Positions 17,194 to 24,624 of a DNA stretch of 64,000 bases are shown here, one piece after another. The translations under genes and the position numbers were made by a program. The notes beneath the pieces are model-generated. The model worked only from the letters and a program-made list of their open reading frames with translations, searched no databases and had not been told where the DNA came from. Positions within the stretch are counted from its first letter, which is position 1, and every line of letters starts with the position of its first letter. Origin of the DNA: Amycolatopsis endophytica (GTDB lineage Bacteria > Actinomycetota > Actinomycetes > Mycobacteriales > Pseudonocardiaceae); assembly GCF_013410405.1 (NCBI RefSeq), contig NZ_JACCFK010000001.1, positions 2,666,001 through 2,730,000 on the forward strand, given 5' to 3'.

Positions 17194-18234
17194 ATGGCGG
17201 CGGTGATCTTCTTGACGGGTTACCAGCAATTGCGAGACGCTCTTAGTCTGATCGACGCGACTGAGGGTGGAAAATTGACTGCGTATGGCTACAGAGTGAT
17301 GGAAGTTTACGCGACGCCACTTCGGAAGACTGACCGGATTGCGTTTACGGAGCCGGAATCTAAGGGCGGGCTTCGTGTGACGGTGCTTGAAGCGGCTGAA
17401 ACTGCTAAAGCTGCGGGGCAAAAAGATGAGAAGCGCGGACACTATACGCGAATCTCAGGAGTGCGAAGCAGTGCGTGGGGAGTCCTGCTTACAACCAAAG
17501 GCGGGGAATTCGGCGAACCTCGCGAGGTGATCGACGTCGATGCAGAAGATATTGAAGAGGCCCCGAGGCTGATAAAGCGTTCTGATGCTGTTCTTAGTGA
17601 TTTCTATATGCTTCTCATAATTCCGCCATATGGTGATCGAGGGCTCCTGATTTCAGAGATTAAGGGGCGCTCGCATCTGACCGCGCAGACTCTTCGGCAA
17701 ATCAACTTTCACTTGCAACCTTCTGGACTGAAGCTTCGGGTCACGTCGGATACTGTCGATGCTAATGCTTGGAACGAATTCCTCAGTGAAGACAATGTGA
17801 ATGTGACATCGATTGAGTTAGTCCAGTCAAATAAAGCTAATGACCGTACGCACTTTACGACGGAGAATTTCAAGCGTGCACGGCTGCAGATTGATCTGGT
17901 AGACAACTCTGAGCCGAAGAGAAAAATCACTAAGGTCTTGAAGGAGATCGCCAAAAATCCGTCACAGAGGCCGCGGCTTGCTGGAATAGTTGGCGTAATT
18001 TCACCGTTTGGTGACGATGACTTCGATGAAGAAAACATTGTTACCGTTAAAGATGGGCGAGAGAGAAAGCTGGAAGTCTCGTCGGGATGGCCGAAATTCA
18101 CCTACCCAATTGAGACTGATGAACGCCTGAGTGAAAGCGAGTTTGTCGACGAGGTCCTTCCTGTAGCGCATGACTCGCTGGTCTTGCTCAACGTGGACGT
18201 TGCTGCCGACTGGCGTCCAAAGATTGCCGATTAG
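17194..18234 (+). CDS. AICE cargo protein A, unrecognised, 346 residues
   Basis: The gene is clearly lower in GC than its neighbours and uses A/T-ending codons freely, a sign of recent acquisition. The protein is soluble and charged. Residues 1-70 form an alpha/beta start (TGYQQLRDALSLIDATEGGK). Residues 130-165 contain SDFYMLLIIPPYGDRGLLISEIKGRS, and the rest is rich in Glu/Lys and strands. I recognise no catalytic motif. It is followed 12 bases later by a four-helix membrane protein, and the two form a likely operon. That soluble-plus-membrane layout on a mobile element suggests an anti-phage or abortive-infection pair, which is inference only. Confidence 0.75.
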   Translation: MAAVIFLTGYQQLRDALSLIDATEGGKLTAYGYRVMEVYATPLRKTDRIAFTEPESKGGLRVTVLEAAETAKAAGQKDEKRGHYTRISGVRSSAWGVLLTTKGGEFGEPREVIDVDAEDIEEAPRLIKRSDAVLSDFYMLLIIPPYGDRGLLISEIKGRSHLTAQTLRQINFHLQPSGLKLRVTSDTVDANAWNEFLSEDNVNVTSIELVQSNKANDRTHFTTENFKRARLQIDLVDNSEPKRKITKVLKEIAKNPSQRPRLAGIVGVISPFGDDDFDEENIVTVKDGRERKLEVSSGWPKFTYPIETDERLSESEFVDEVLPVAHDSLVLLNVDVAADWRPKIAD

Positions 18235-18246
18235 GACTTACGCGAG

Positions 18247-18816
18247 ATGGATAAGCTGCAGCGTTTCAATCCATGGCCCATTTTTCTTTACAATAGCCGA
18301 GCGACTCATGGGCCTGACTCTCGTCGGTTGAATTGGGCAGAGCGCGGTCTTCTCTATGGATTTCCAACCGCAGCTTTGGTTACTTTCATTGCATTTCGAT
18401 TGCAACTCGGCGGTGTCCCGCAGCTTCTTGCTGCGACCTCCCTCCTTGTCGGAACCATGCTTAGCGCTTTCGTTTACCTTTCTAACCTCCGAATAAAGAT
18501 CCAGGAAACGGCTGACTATCGAACGCGTGTCAGGCTTAAGGAACTCGTGGCGTCATCCGCAGTTGGAGCTCTCCATGTTTGCGTCATCGCTATGGTGCTT
18601 GCTCTGATGCTTGCGCTGATGGCTTCCTGGCCGGAACTAACAAGCGATTCGGTCGTCGCGAACATCGCATCCGGAATCGCTGTTTGGCTACTGCTCCACC
18701 TGCTTGTTTCTTTCTCTTCTGTCTTGCGGAGACTTCTTGGAATTTACGTTGAATTGTTCATGTCTGACTTCATGGCGAAACCCGATTCGGAACCAGTTCC
18801 TCGCAGGCCCGCATAG
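18247..18816 (+). CDS. AICE cargo protein B, four-helix membrane protein
   Basis: The 189-residue protein has four hydrophobic segments at about residues 32-51, 55-77, 103-128 and 136-160, a cytosolic N-terminus (MDKLQRFNPWPIF), a basic loop between helices 2 and 3 (NLRIKIQETADYRTRVRLKE) and a short polar tail. It shares the low GC of the upstream gene and starts 12 bases after its stop. I recognise no family. Two-gene defence systems such as Kiwa also pair a four-helix membrane protein with a soluble one, but no sequence signature links these proteins to Kiwa. Confidence 0.72.
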   Translation: MDKLQRFNPWPIFLYNSRATHGPDSRRLNWAERGLLYGFPTAALVTFIAFRLQLGGVPQLLAATSLLVGTMLSAFVYLSNLRIKIQETADYRTRVRLKELVASSAVGALHVCVIAMVLALMLALMASWPELTSDSVVANIASGIAVWLLLHLLVSFSSVLRRLLGIYVELFMSDFMAKPDSEPVPRRPA

Positions 18817-18841
18817 TGCACTTAAGGCTCTTACAGAGATC

Positions 18842-18996
18842 GCGCTTGGTGGTCATCCCGTCGCCTGATGGCGTCTCGATCACGCCGTGTTGGGGCCGCA
18901 ACCTTCGTGCTCATCCGCCGGCCGAACTTGCCAACCTTGCGGCCCCAACGCGGCGTGATAGCCATCAGATCAGGCGACGGGATGACCACCAAGCGC
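18842..18996. repeat. Giant imperfect hairpin: 28-bp perfect outer stem, 22/23-bp inner stem
   Basis: Bases 18842-18869 are the exact reverse complement of 18969-18996. After a symmetric 9-base mismatch block, 18879-18901 pairs with 18937-18959 with a single mismatch. The loop is 35 bases. Read outward, both arms would encode the same peptide (VVIPSPD then ITP and WGR), differing only in the mismatch block. The block lies between cargo gene B and the phosphatase gene, outside any supported gene. Confidence 0.85.
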
Positions 18997-19282
18997 CCAC
19001 CCTGCCAGCGCAACGTGGCCTGCGGTCCCTGCTCATCCCGGAGCCTGCCTGCCCGGCGAGGGCATCTTGGTTTTTCCTCTTGCGGCGGCTGTGGGGCCGC
19101 CCGGCCTCCGTCGAACCGCCACGCGGGACCGGCGCCAGCCGCACGCCCGCGTCTGGCGGTTCGACAGGATGGGGGCCGGATCAGCGGCCCCGCAGGGGCC
19201 GCCTTGAACAAGTAAGGAAACTCTGAACACGCACGCCGTGGCCCAAGGCCGGGAAGCTCCGGGGGCTCCGTGGTCAACCGGC
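18997..19282. ncRNA. Candidate structured RNA or replication-origin block
   Basis: No gene is supported, but folding potential is high. CCGGCCTCC (19100-19108) can pair with GGGGGCCGG (19170-19178) with one mismatch. Inside, 19110-19127 pairs with 19146-19165 around a 2-base bulge. A perfect 8-bp hairpin follows (GCGGCCCC 19184-19191, GGGGCCGC 19195-19202), and an earlier GGGGCCGC near 19092 could pair with the same partner, giving two alternative folds. It could be a small RNA, or a single-strand origin for the rolling-circle Rep. Strand and ends are unknown. Confidence 0.4.
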
Positions 19283-20077
19283 TCAGGAACTCAGCCGCAC
19301 AGCAGCGATGGCCTTGTCGTCGTGCCGCTTGGCTCGGGGGAACTGGCGCGCATCGGGGTCCTGGTCCCGTTCCCACTGCTGGCAGCGTTCAAGGATGGCG
19401 GCAAGCTCGTCGGCGCTGCTCTGTGAGATCGCGGGCCAGTCGGTCACGCCAGTGTGGGTCATCGTGTTGAATGCGCCGTCAGTCGCGAGGACGGCCCAGG
19501 GCACAGCGGACGCCGGGTGATGCCTCACGAGGGCGTGCTGAGCGGCTTCCGGTGAGGCTTCCGCGATCCAGAACCCGCCGTCCTGGTTGCGGTACCTGCC
19601 CTGCTGGGTCTGTAGCTCTCGCAGCAGGGCCCGGTGCGTCTCGTCGTAACCCCCGCCGTCCGCCAGCCGCTGCCGGTACTCCCGCCGCGGAGTGAGGTCC
19701 AGGTCGTCCATCCGCTCGTCCGTCAGGACCCCCTGCGGCAGCACCGCCACGCTATCGCCCAGACGCAGCACATCGACCACACCGTTGGACTCACGGAGCA
19801 TCGTCACGGTGCTGGACGGTGACTTCCCCGGCTCCAGCTCAAGAGCCTTGGCGGACTGCTCAATGGCCTCGGCCAGCACCGCTCGGAGATCTGCCTCCGG
19901 GTGCGCGGTCAAGCAGGCGACGAGTTCGCGCCCGAGGCAGTCGGCGTAGGTCGAAGCTGGAACCGGCACCGGCACGAAAGCGGATGCGCCATCGAGCACG
20001 ATGACGGCGTTCGAGGTCGTGAAGATCTTGTCGTCGCTGTCCTCACTGGGTGGGAGCTGGGCCGTGGCTACTCGCAT
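19283..20077 (-). CDS. PP2C-family serine/threonine phosphatase
   Basis: The 264-residue protein keeps the metal-binding acidic motifs of PP2C phosphatases in order: VIVLDGAS (near 27), LRLGDSVAVL (near 105), WAVLATDGAFN (near 197) and a final KRHDDKAIAAV. The family removes phosphate from Ser/Thr using two Mn/Mg ions. There is no membrane or sensor domain. It begins at ATG 20077 (GTG 20080 is possible) directly after the TGA of the HTH regulator gene, so the two are one operon. The partner kinase is not in the window. Confidence 0.8.
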   Translation of the reverse strand: MRVATAQLPPSEDSDDKIFTTSNAVIVLDGASAFVPVPVPASTYADCLGRELVACLTAHPEADLRAVLAEAIEQSAKALELEPGKSPSSTVTMLRESNGVVDVLRLGDSVAVLPQGVLTDERMDDLDLTPRREYRQRLADGGGYDETHRALLRELQTQQGRYRNQDGGFWIAEASPEAAQHALVRHHPASAVPWAVLATDGAFNTMTHTGVTDWPAISQSSADELAAILERCQQWERDQDPDARQFPRAKRHDDKAIAAVRLSS

Positions 20078-20080
20078 CAC

Positions 20081-20908
20081 TCACCAGACGTAGGGACCGG
20101 CGGCAAGCTCGCTGCCGGTGATGGTCAGTCCTTCGTATGTCGCACGCACCGCCAGGGAACAGCTTTGGTCCCCCACCTGCGCGAACACCTCGGCCAGATG
20201 CGCGGTCAAGTAGTGCGTGGCCCCCAGGGAGCCAATCCCATGGATGCCCGCGATATGGACGATCACACGTTCCGCCTCGTGGTGGCGTGCCACATAAGCC
20301 ACATCCGCTGACCGCGGCTCCGGCTCGTCGCTCGGCGACCCGTACCGCTCCCCCGTCGGACGGTGCTCGATCCACCAGCGTCCATCCGCCTTGACCATCC
20401 CGAGCACCGGGTCCCGGGACATCAGGTCCGCGCCGACGGGTGCCGACTTGGGACCGCACACGACCACGGAGTCACCGGCCGGCGGCTCTTCCCGGTCCGG
20501 CTCGATCTGGTACCGGGTGACGGCGAGCGTCAAGCTGTCGAGCAGCCGTTCCAGCTCTTCGCCGGTCTGGGCATCCTCAGCAGCGATCAAGGGTCGCTCA
20601 CGGTCGGTCGTCTGGTAGCGGTACGGAACGCCAATGCTGACCGGGCCAACGCCGAAGAACGCTCGCTCGCGCGGAGGGGCACTGCTCCGAATCTGGGTAA
20701 CTCGCCCCTTGGTGATCCCGAGTGCTGCGGCGATCTCGGTGTAGCTCAGTCCGCGCTCACGGTGCGCCTCCTCGATCGCAGCCTTCCGCAGACGAGCCAG
20801 CTCCGTAGCGCGCTGTTGGTAAAGCATGAGCAGCGATGAGGCACGTTGACCTCGGCGAATCGGGTCGGGGTCCATGCGGACACTCTCGAACTCGCTCTCG
20901 CTGTCCAT
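20081..20908 (-). CDS. Sigma-region-4-like HTH regulator with C-terminal sensor-type domain
   Basis: The 275-residue protein has an HTH at residues 40-75 (ERGLSYTEIAAALGITKGRV). A linker is followed by a Rossmann-like domain with DSVVVCGPKSAPVGADLM (near 146) and a Gly/His-rich motif, IHGIGSLGATHYLTAHLAEV (near 225). Similar proteins occur in Streptomyces mobile DNA. The second domain looks nucleotide-binding, perhaps a ligand sensor. Its ATG lies 2 bases from an operator-like palindrome in the divergent promoter, so it probably represses itself and the transfer operon. It is co-transcribed with the PP2C gene. Confidence 0.72.
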   Translation of the reverse strand: MDSESEFESVRMDPDPIRRGQRASSLLMLYQQRATELARLRKAAIEEAHRERGLSYTEIAAALGITKGRVTQIRSSAPPRERAFFGVGPVSIGVPYRYQTTDRERPLIAAEDAQTGEELERLLDSLTLAVTRYQIEPDREEPPAGDSVVVCGPKSAPVGADLMSRDPVLGMVKADGRWWIEHRPTGERYGSPSDEPEPRSADVAYVARHHEAERVIVHIAGIHGIGSLGATHYLTAHLAEVFAQVGDQSCSLAVRATYEGLTITGSELAAGPYVW

Positions 20909-20910
20909 AG

Positions 20911-20972
20911 CGGGAGTTTAGACCCCCTTGACACCGAGCGCGAGGGTGCCTATCTTCGTGTTTAGACCCCCT
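20911..20972 (+). promoter_or_regulatory. Promoter of the transfer operon with two operator repeats
   Basis: TTGACA (20928-20933), a 17-base spacer and TATCTT (20951-20956) form a near-consensus sigma-70-type promoter pointing right. The 13-base repeat GTTTAGACCCCCT occurs at 20916-20928, touching the -35 box, and at 20960-20972, just past the -10 box. The first copy extends to the palindrome GGGAGTTTAGACCCCC (20912-20927), which abuts the start of the divergent HTH gene. A related GTTTAGGGGGACT lies at 21004-21016. Autorepression by the HTH protein is the natural reading. Confidence 0.75.
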
Positions 20973-21053
20973 CAACAACGACAGACGACTACCTGCCTCG
21001 GGAGTTTAGGGGGACTACACCGACCCGGGGTCAGCACTTGGAGGACGACAGCA

Positions 21054-21437
21054 ATGCAAGACATCTCGATCAACCTGGGCAACTACCGGCTGATGGTCAC
21101 GGAGGCCCCGACCATGAAAATGCGGGAGAACGCACAGACCGGCGAACTGGAGACGGTGACCAACCGCAAGGGCGAGGTCCAGTTCGTAGTGGTGCTGTTC
21201 GCCAAGCCGATCGCTCAGCCTGGCAAGCGTCCGGGCAAGGGTGAGGAGATCCGCGTCAACCTCGCCGCGGACCCGGGCGACGGGTTCGAAGAGGGCGGAT
21301 ACGTCGAGCTGATCAACCCCGTGCTCAACACCTACGAGATGCGGGACGACAACGGCCGCATCACCGCCTCGGGCCTGTGGTTCAAGGCGGACGGTCTCAA
21401 GCCTGCCGGGCAGCGCGGTCTGTCGTCCGCCGCGTAG
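21054..21437 (+). CDS. First gene of the AICE transfer operon, conserved, unknown
   Basis: The 127-residue soluble protein (QDISINLGNYRLMVTEAPTM start) appears beta-rich, with a FVVVLFAKPIAQPGKRPGKG segment. Related proteins sit at this position, just before the tra genes, in many pSAM2-like elements. GGAGGA stands 8 bases before the ATG. It is the first gene behind the strong operator-controlled promoter. I know no biochemical function; a role in preparing transfer or replication is inferred from place only. Confidence 0.75.
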   Translation: MQDISINLGNYRLMVTEAPTMKMRENAQTGELETVTNRKGEVQFVVVLFAKPIAQPGKRPGKGEEIRVNLAADPGDGFEEGGYVELINPVLNTYEMRDDNGRITASGLWFKADGLKPAGQRGLSSAA

Positions 21438-21673
21438 CCCGGCATAGACCGGCGGGCGTCCGGTCGCGATCGCACTCCAACGCCCTGGAGCGCTGCCCGT
21501 GTGTGCGGCTGCCCGTTCGAGTCGGGCCAGCGCACTTTTTCGTTGTTTGAGAATTACACAGTGGGCCGATCCATGCCAAAATTCGCGCCTTTTGTGGTGG
21601 CGCGCCTTGATTCCCGGCGTGTTCGTCCGGGGATCTTGGGGTTCTACCACGATATGAATCGAGGTATTGGAAT

Positions 21674-21781
21674 ATGCGGAATCGGGACTGGATCGACGGT
21701 GATGACTGGTACTGCCAGGAGGAGAGCAAGCCGGGTGGGCTGTCGACGTTCGACCCGCACGGGCCGCAGCGGGCGGCGTGA
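21674..21781 (+). CDS. Very small AICE protein, 35 residues
   Basis: ATG 21674 to TGA 21779-21781 encodes an acidic, Trp-containing peptide (RNRDWIDGDDWYCQEESKPG). It lies between the 127-residue gene and the cysteine-rich gene in the same direction. The upstream 240 bp have lower GC. The ribosome site is weak, so expression is uncertain. Confidence 0.4.
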   Translation: MRNRDWIDGDDWYCQEESKPGGLSTFDPHGPQRAA

Positions 21782-21788
21782 GCGCGCT

Positions 21789-22052
21789 GTGCTGGATGTG
21801 GACAACACGAGGGATTGCCCTTGTGCAGACCGGTGTTCTCATTGTGGTGGTGACGATGACCTCGCGGTCGCCACCTACTCAACCTTGGTCGGCGTCTTCT
21901 GCGCCACGGTCTGTCCGGCTTGTGTCGAGTACGGGCCGGACGCACTGACCTGGTTCAGCGCCGCGGAACTGGTTCTCGCGCATTGTGAACATCTCGGCTG
22001 CGATTTGGACGCGATGGCTGATGCGCTCGACATGGAAAGACGAAAGGAGTGA
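21789..22052 (+). CDS. Small cysteine-rich AICE protein, possible zinc binder
   Basis: About 87 residues from GTG 21789 (GTG 21798 is the alternative) carry two cysteine clusters, CPCADRCSHCGG and CPACVEYG, separated by about 25 residues, as in zinc-ribbon proteins. The helical tail AAELVLAHCEHLGCDLDAM ends in charged residues. Proteins of this type recur upstream of traSA in actinomycete elements. Function is unknown; nucleic-acid or protein contact through the ribbon is plausible. Confidence 0.65.
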   Translation: MLDVDNTRDCPCADRCSHCGGDDDLAVATYSTLVGVFCATVCPACVEYGPDALTWFSAAELVLAHCEHLGCDLDAMADALDMERRKE

Positions 22053-22057
22053 GGTGA

Positions 22058-22327
22058 ATGCAGATCCAGGCAATCAACAAACGGGCGCGGGAGCGTTACG
22101 GAAATTTCGTGACCGCGATGGACCTGGTGTTGGAAGCGCTGGAGGGCCTGACCGGGCTGATCGAGAAGGTCGACGACAAACACCAGGACGAGGGCTCCGG
22201 CTGGGCGGTGGCCACGCAGGACGAGCTGAAGGGGTTCCGCTCGCAGGCCACCGATGAGCTGGAGCGTCTGCGGACGGTGGCGAAGAAGTACGAGACCGAG
22301 CTCGTCTCCCGTGATTGGAGGGTCTGA
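22058..22327 (+). CDS. Small coiled-coil AICE protein
   Basis: The 89-residue protein starts at ATG 22058 behind AAGGAGTGAGG, a very strong ribosome site. It is helical and heptad-rich (MDLVLEALEGLTGLIEKVDD; ATDELERLRTVAKKYETEL), with no cysteine or membrane segment. It starts 5 bases after the previous stop. A structural or regulatory role in the transfer complex is conceivable; no family is recognised. Confidence 0.7.
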   Translation: MQIQAINKRARERYGNFVTAMDLVLEALEGLTGLIEKVDDKHQDEGSGWAVATQDELKGFRSQATDELERLRTVAKKYETELVSRDWRV

Positions 22328-22328
22328 G

Positions 22329-22514
22329 GTGGCAGGGCATCAGGTGGACCGGGCGCTCGATGCGGTGGATGCCGCGATGCGGCAGCTCCGGCAGGCGATC
22401 AAGGGCATTCCGGTGCGACGGGAGGGCTTCAAGGGCCACCACGACCGGATGGCCAAAGCCGTCGCCAAGCTGACCGTCGCACTGTCGGACTCCCGCGCCG
22501 CGATCAAGGACTAA
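22329..22514 (+). CDS. Small helical basic AICE protein
   Basis: The 61-residue product begins at GTG 22329, one base after the preceding stop and behind GGAGGG. The sequence (DRALDAVDAAMRQLRQAIKG, then AKAVAKLTVALSDSRAAIKD) is helical and net basic. It ends before the internal terminator at 22533, so this cluster of small genes can be expressed separately from traSA. Confidence 0.62.
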   Translation: MAGHQVDRALDAVDAAMRQLRQAIKGIPVRREGFKGHHDRMAKAVAKLTVALSDSRAAIKD

Positions 22515-22532
22515 CCACAACGACACAGCAGC

Positions 22533-22585
22533 AGGGACCGGCTCGACCACCAACAACCACGGGGGTGGCGGGCCGGTCCCTTTTT
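22533..22585 (+). terminator. Strong rho-independent terminator inside the transfer operon
   Basis: AGGGACCGGC (22533-22542) pairs perfectly with GCCGGTCCCT (22572-22581) and is followed by TTTTT (22581-22585). It lies between the small genes and traSA (ATG 22610), so traSA needs readthrough, antitermination or its own promoter. Confidence 0.85.
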
Positions 22586-22609
22586 GTCTCTGGAAGGGAC
22601 TTCACAGCA

Positions 22610-23974
22610 ATGGCTACGGAATTCTCCAAGCGCGCCAAGGGCGCGGAGGTCAAGGCAGTCGCGTGGATCGGCCGGCACCCGGGAAGCATCCTCACCCCGG
22701 CCGCGGTGACCGCCTCCGGTCTCGAACTCGGCTGGGCCACCACCGGCGGCATCCTCGGCGGCACCGCGGCCGGTCTGGGCGCCTGGTATCGAGCACACCC
22801 GGACACCTTCGACCGGTTCGCCGCACCGCGGATGCGGGCCTGGCGTCGCCGTTGGGTCACCTACCTCGGACGGCGCTGGCGCAACGCCCTGATCGCGTGC
22901 GACCTGTTCACCACCAACCGCAAGACCGGCGAACTGCACATCCCGCGCCTGGTTCGAATCCGCTCGTACAGCCCGAGCGTGGACACCCTCTACGTCAAGC
23001 TGCACCCGGGGCAGCACTTGCGCCAGTTCGAAGCCAAGCTGCCGGAGCTGACCGAGGCGCTCAAGGTCGAGCGGATCGCGATTGAGCGGGTCAAGCCGCT
23101 GCTGATCGCCCTGGTCGTCGAGCGCTCCGAGTCCTTCACTGAGGTGATCGAGGCACCCGAGATGCCCTACGACTCGGATGCGGTGGAGCTGACCAGCCTC
23201 TACGTCGGTGAGACCGAGTACGGCGTGGACTGGCGGCTCGCGACGTTGGGGCAGCACCTGTTCGTCGCGGGCACCACCGGGGCGGGCAAGAACTCCGTGG
23301 TCAACGCCCTGCTGCGGGGGCTGGCTCCGATGATCCGGGACGGGTCGGTGCGGCTGTGGATCTGCGACCCGAAGCAGATGGAGTTCGCGAAGCTCGCCGG
23401 GATCGCGCACCGCTACGCCACGGACGAAGGCGAGTGTGCCGCGCTGGTCGAGGAGTACGTGGAGGACATGCAGGCTACCCAGCGGAGCCTGGCCGAGCAG
23501 GGCAAACGCAAGATCACCCCGTCGCCGATCACGCCGCTGAACTTGCTGATCCTCGACGAGATGGGCGCTCTGCTGGCCTACGGTGACGGCGGCACCGCCC
23601 GCAGTCTCAAGCGTCAACTGGCCCTGGTCGGCTCCCAGGGACGGGCTACCGGGCACTCGATGATCGGGCTGGTGCAGGAACCGACCAAGGACACCGTGCC
23701 CGTGCGGGACCTGTTCACTACCAGGGTGTGCCTGCGGGTCACTTCGGCCGCGCACGTGGACATGGTGCTCGGTGAAAACGCTCGCCTCCGTGGCGCGCTG
23801 GCCGACGAGATCCCCAACGTCGCGGAGACCTCGGGCATCGGCTACGTCATCCGTCAGCGCTCCCGCGTTCCCATGCGCGTCCGGGCCGCCTACGTCGATG
23901 ACCGGGAGCTGGATGAGCTGGTGGAGTTCGTGCGGGCTGGTTGGCGCGGTGCTGACCTGCGGGTGGTGGCCTGA
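22610..23974 (+). CDS. traSA: FtsK/SpoIIIE-type DNA translocase, conjugative transfer protein
   Basis: The 454-residue protein has an N-terminal region with a likely membrane segment (about 35-60), then an FtsK-type motor with Walker A GTTGAGKNS (221-229) and Walker B LLILDEMG (312-319). In pSAM2-like elements the TraSA hexamer pumps double-stranded DNA between mycelia and suffices for transfer. The Walker A has GKN where GKS/T is standard; related AICE proteins also deviate here, so this need not inactivate it. GGAAGGG precedes the ATG. The stop overlaps the next start. Confidence 0.92.
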   Translation: MATEFSKRAKGAEVKAVAWIGRHPGSILTPAAVTASGLELGWATTGGILGGTAAGLGAWYRAHPDTFDRFAAPRMRAWRRRWVTYLGRRWRNALIACDLFTTNRKTGELHIPRLVRIRSYSPSVDTLYVKLHPGQHLRQFEAKLPELTEALKVERIAIERVKPLLIALVVERSESFTEVIEAPEMPYDSDAVELTSLYVGETEYGVDWRLATLGQHLFVAGTTGAGKNSVVNALLRGLAPMIRDGSVRLWICDPKQMEFAKLAGIAHRYATDEGECAALVEEYVEDMQATQRSLAEQGKRKITPSPITPLNLLILDEMGALLAYGDGGTARSLKRQLALVGSQGRATGHSMIGLVQEPTKDTVPVRDLFTTRVCLRVTSAAHVDMVLGENARLRGALADEIPNVAETSGIGYVIRQRSRVPMRVRAAYVDDRELDELVEFVRAGWRGADLRVVA

Positions 23975-24213
23975 TGCTGACCCTGCGGTTCCTGTGGTCC
24001 TGGACCAAAGTCACCGGCCTCGGCTTCCTGGCCTTGGTCATCGAACGGGCGGTGATCACCGGTTTCTGGGGCTTCACACTCGCCGCCGCGATCACGATCG
24101 GCGTCTGGGCTGTGATCACCGTGGGCCTGTACCGGGAGTGGAGAGCGCACGGCACCGGCTACCGGCACGAGGTCAACGAATGGGTCGCGGGCCGACCTGA
24201 CCGGCGGCCGTGA
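23974..24213 (+). CDS. Small two-helix membrane protein of the transfer operon
   Basis: The 79-residue protein has two hydrophobic segments (about 14-32 and 35-54) and a basic polar tail (YREWRAHGTGYRHEVNEWVA). It starts within the traSA stop (TGATG) and its own stop overlaps the next gene, so the three are coupled. Small membrane proteins here act as spread (Spd) proteins for plasmid movement within the mycelium; the specific role is inferred from location. Confidence 0.7.
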   Translation: MLTLRFLWSWTKVTGLGFLALVIERAVITGFWGFTLAAAITIGVWAVITVGLYREWRAHGTGYRHEVNEWVAGRPDRRP

Positions 24214-24608
24214 TGGTGAACGACCAGTTCGGCCTGTTCGCCCCGTCGACCACCGACACACCCGCACCGGCACGGCCGTCCCTGCCGCCGCGGCCCCGCA
24301 AGCGCACACGTTCCATGGTGAACCCGGGTGTTGCTCAGGATGTGCTGGCGGAGGTGCAGGACGGCCGGTACGGGCTGCTGGACGACTCCGATCGGGTCGT
24401 GCTGTTCGAGGACACCGACCGCGTGCGGATCGCCACCGACGAAGACGCGGTACACGCCCTCCTGGCGGGCCGCTATGTCGAACGTTGCCCCGCCCGCGAC
24501 ACCGTGTCCTGCCTCCACGGAGCCATCCGGCGGCCGGTCTCGCCGCTGCGGCTTACCAGGCAGGGCAGGAACCTGCTGTCGCGTTGGTCCGCGCTCAAAC
24601 CCTACTGA
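24213..24608 (+). CDS. AICE protein of unknown function, 131 residues
   Basis: The start ATG 24213 overlaps the previous TGA (GTG 24210 is also in frame). A Pro/Arg-rich N-terminal tail (ARPSLPPRPRKRTRSMVNPG) precedes a small alpha/beta domain with VLAEVQDGRYGLLDDSDRVV and a basic end (RLTRQGRNLLSRWSALKPY). It appears soluble. I recognise no family; its place inside the transfer/spread operon is the only clue. Confidence 0.65.
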   Translation: MVNDQFGLFAPSTTDTPAPARPSLPPRPRKRTRSMVNPGVAQDVLAEVQDGRYGLLDDSDRVVLFEDTDRVRIATDEDAVHALLAGRYVERCPARDTVSCLHGAIRRPVSPLRLTRQGRNLLSRWSALKPY

Positions 24609-24624
24609 CGGAAGGAGAATCACC

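Noticed and set aside
17194..18816. Identification of the cargo pair as Kiwa
   Set aside because: Size and membrane topology are similar, but gene order differs and no DUF4868 signature could be seen.
18831..19376. Long open frames across 18.8-19.4 kb on both strands as real genes
   Set aside because: Both are low-complexity Arg/Pro-rich, overlap a giant hairpin and the phosphatase gene, and have no ribosome sites; folding structure explains the region better.
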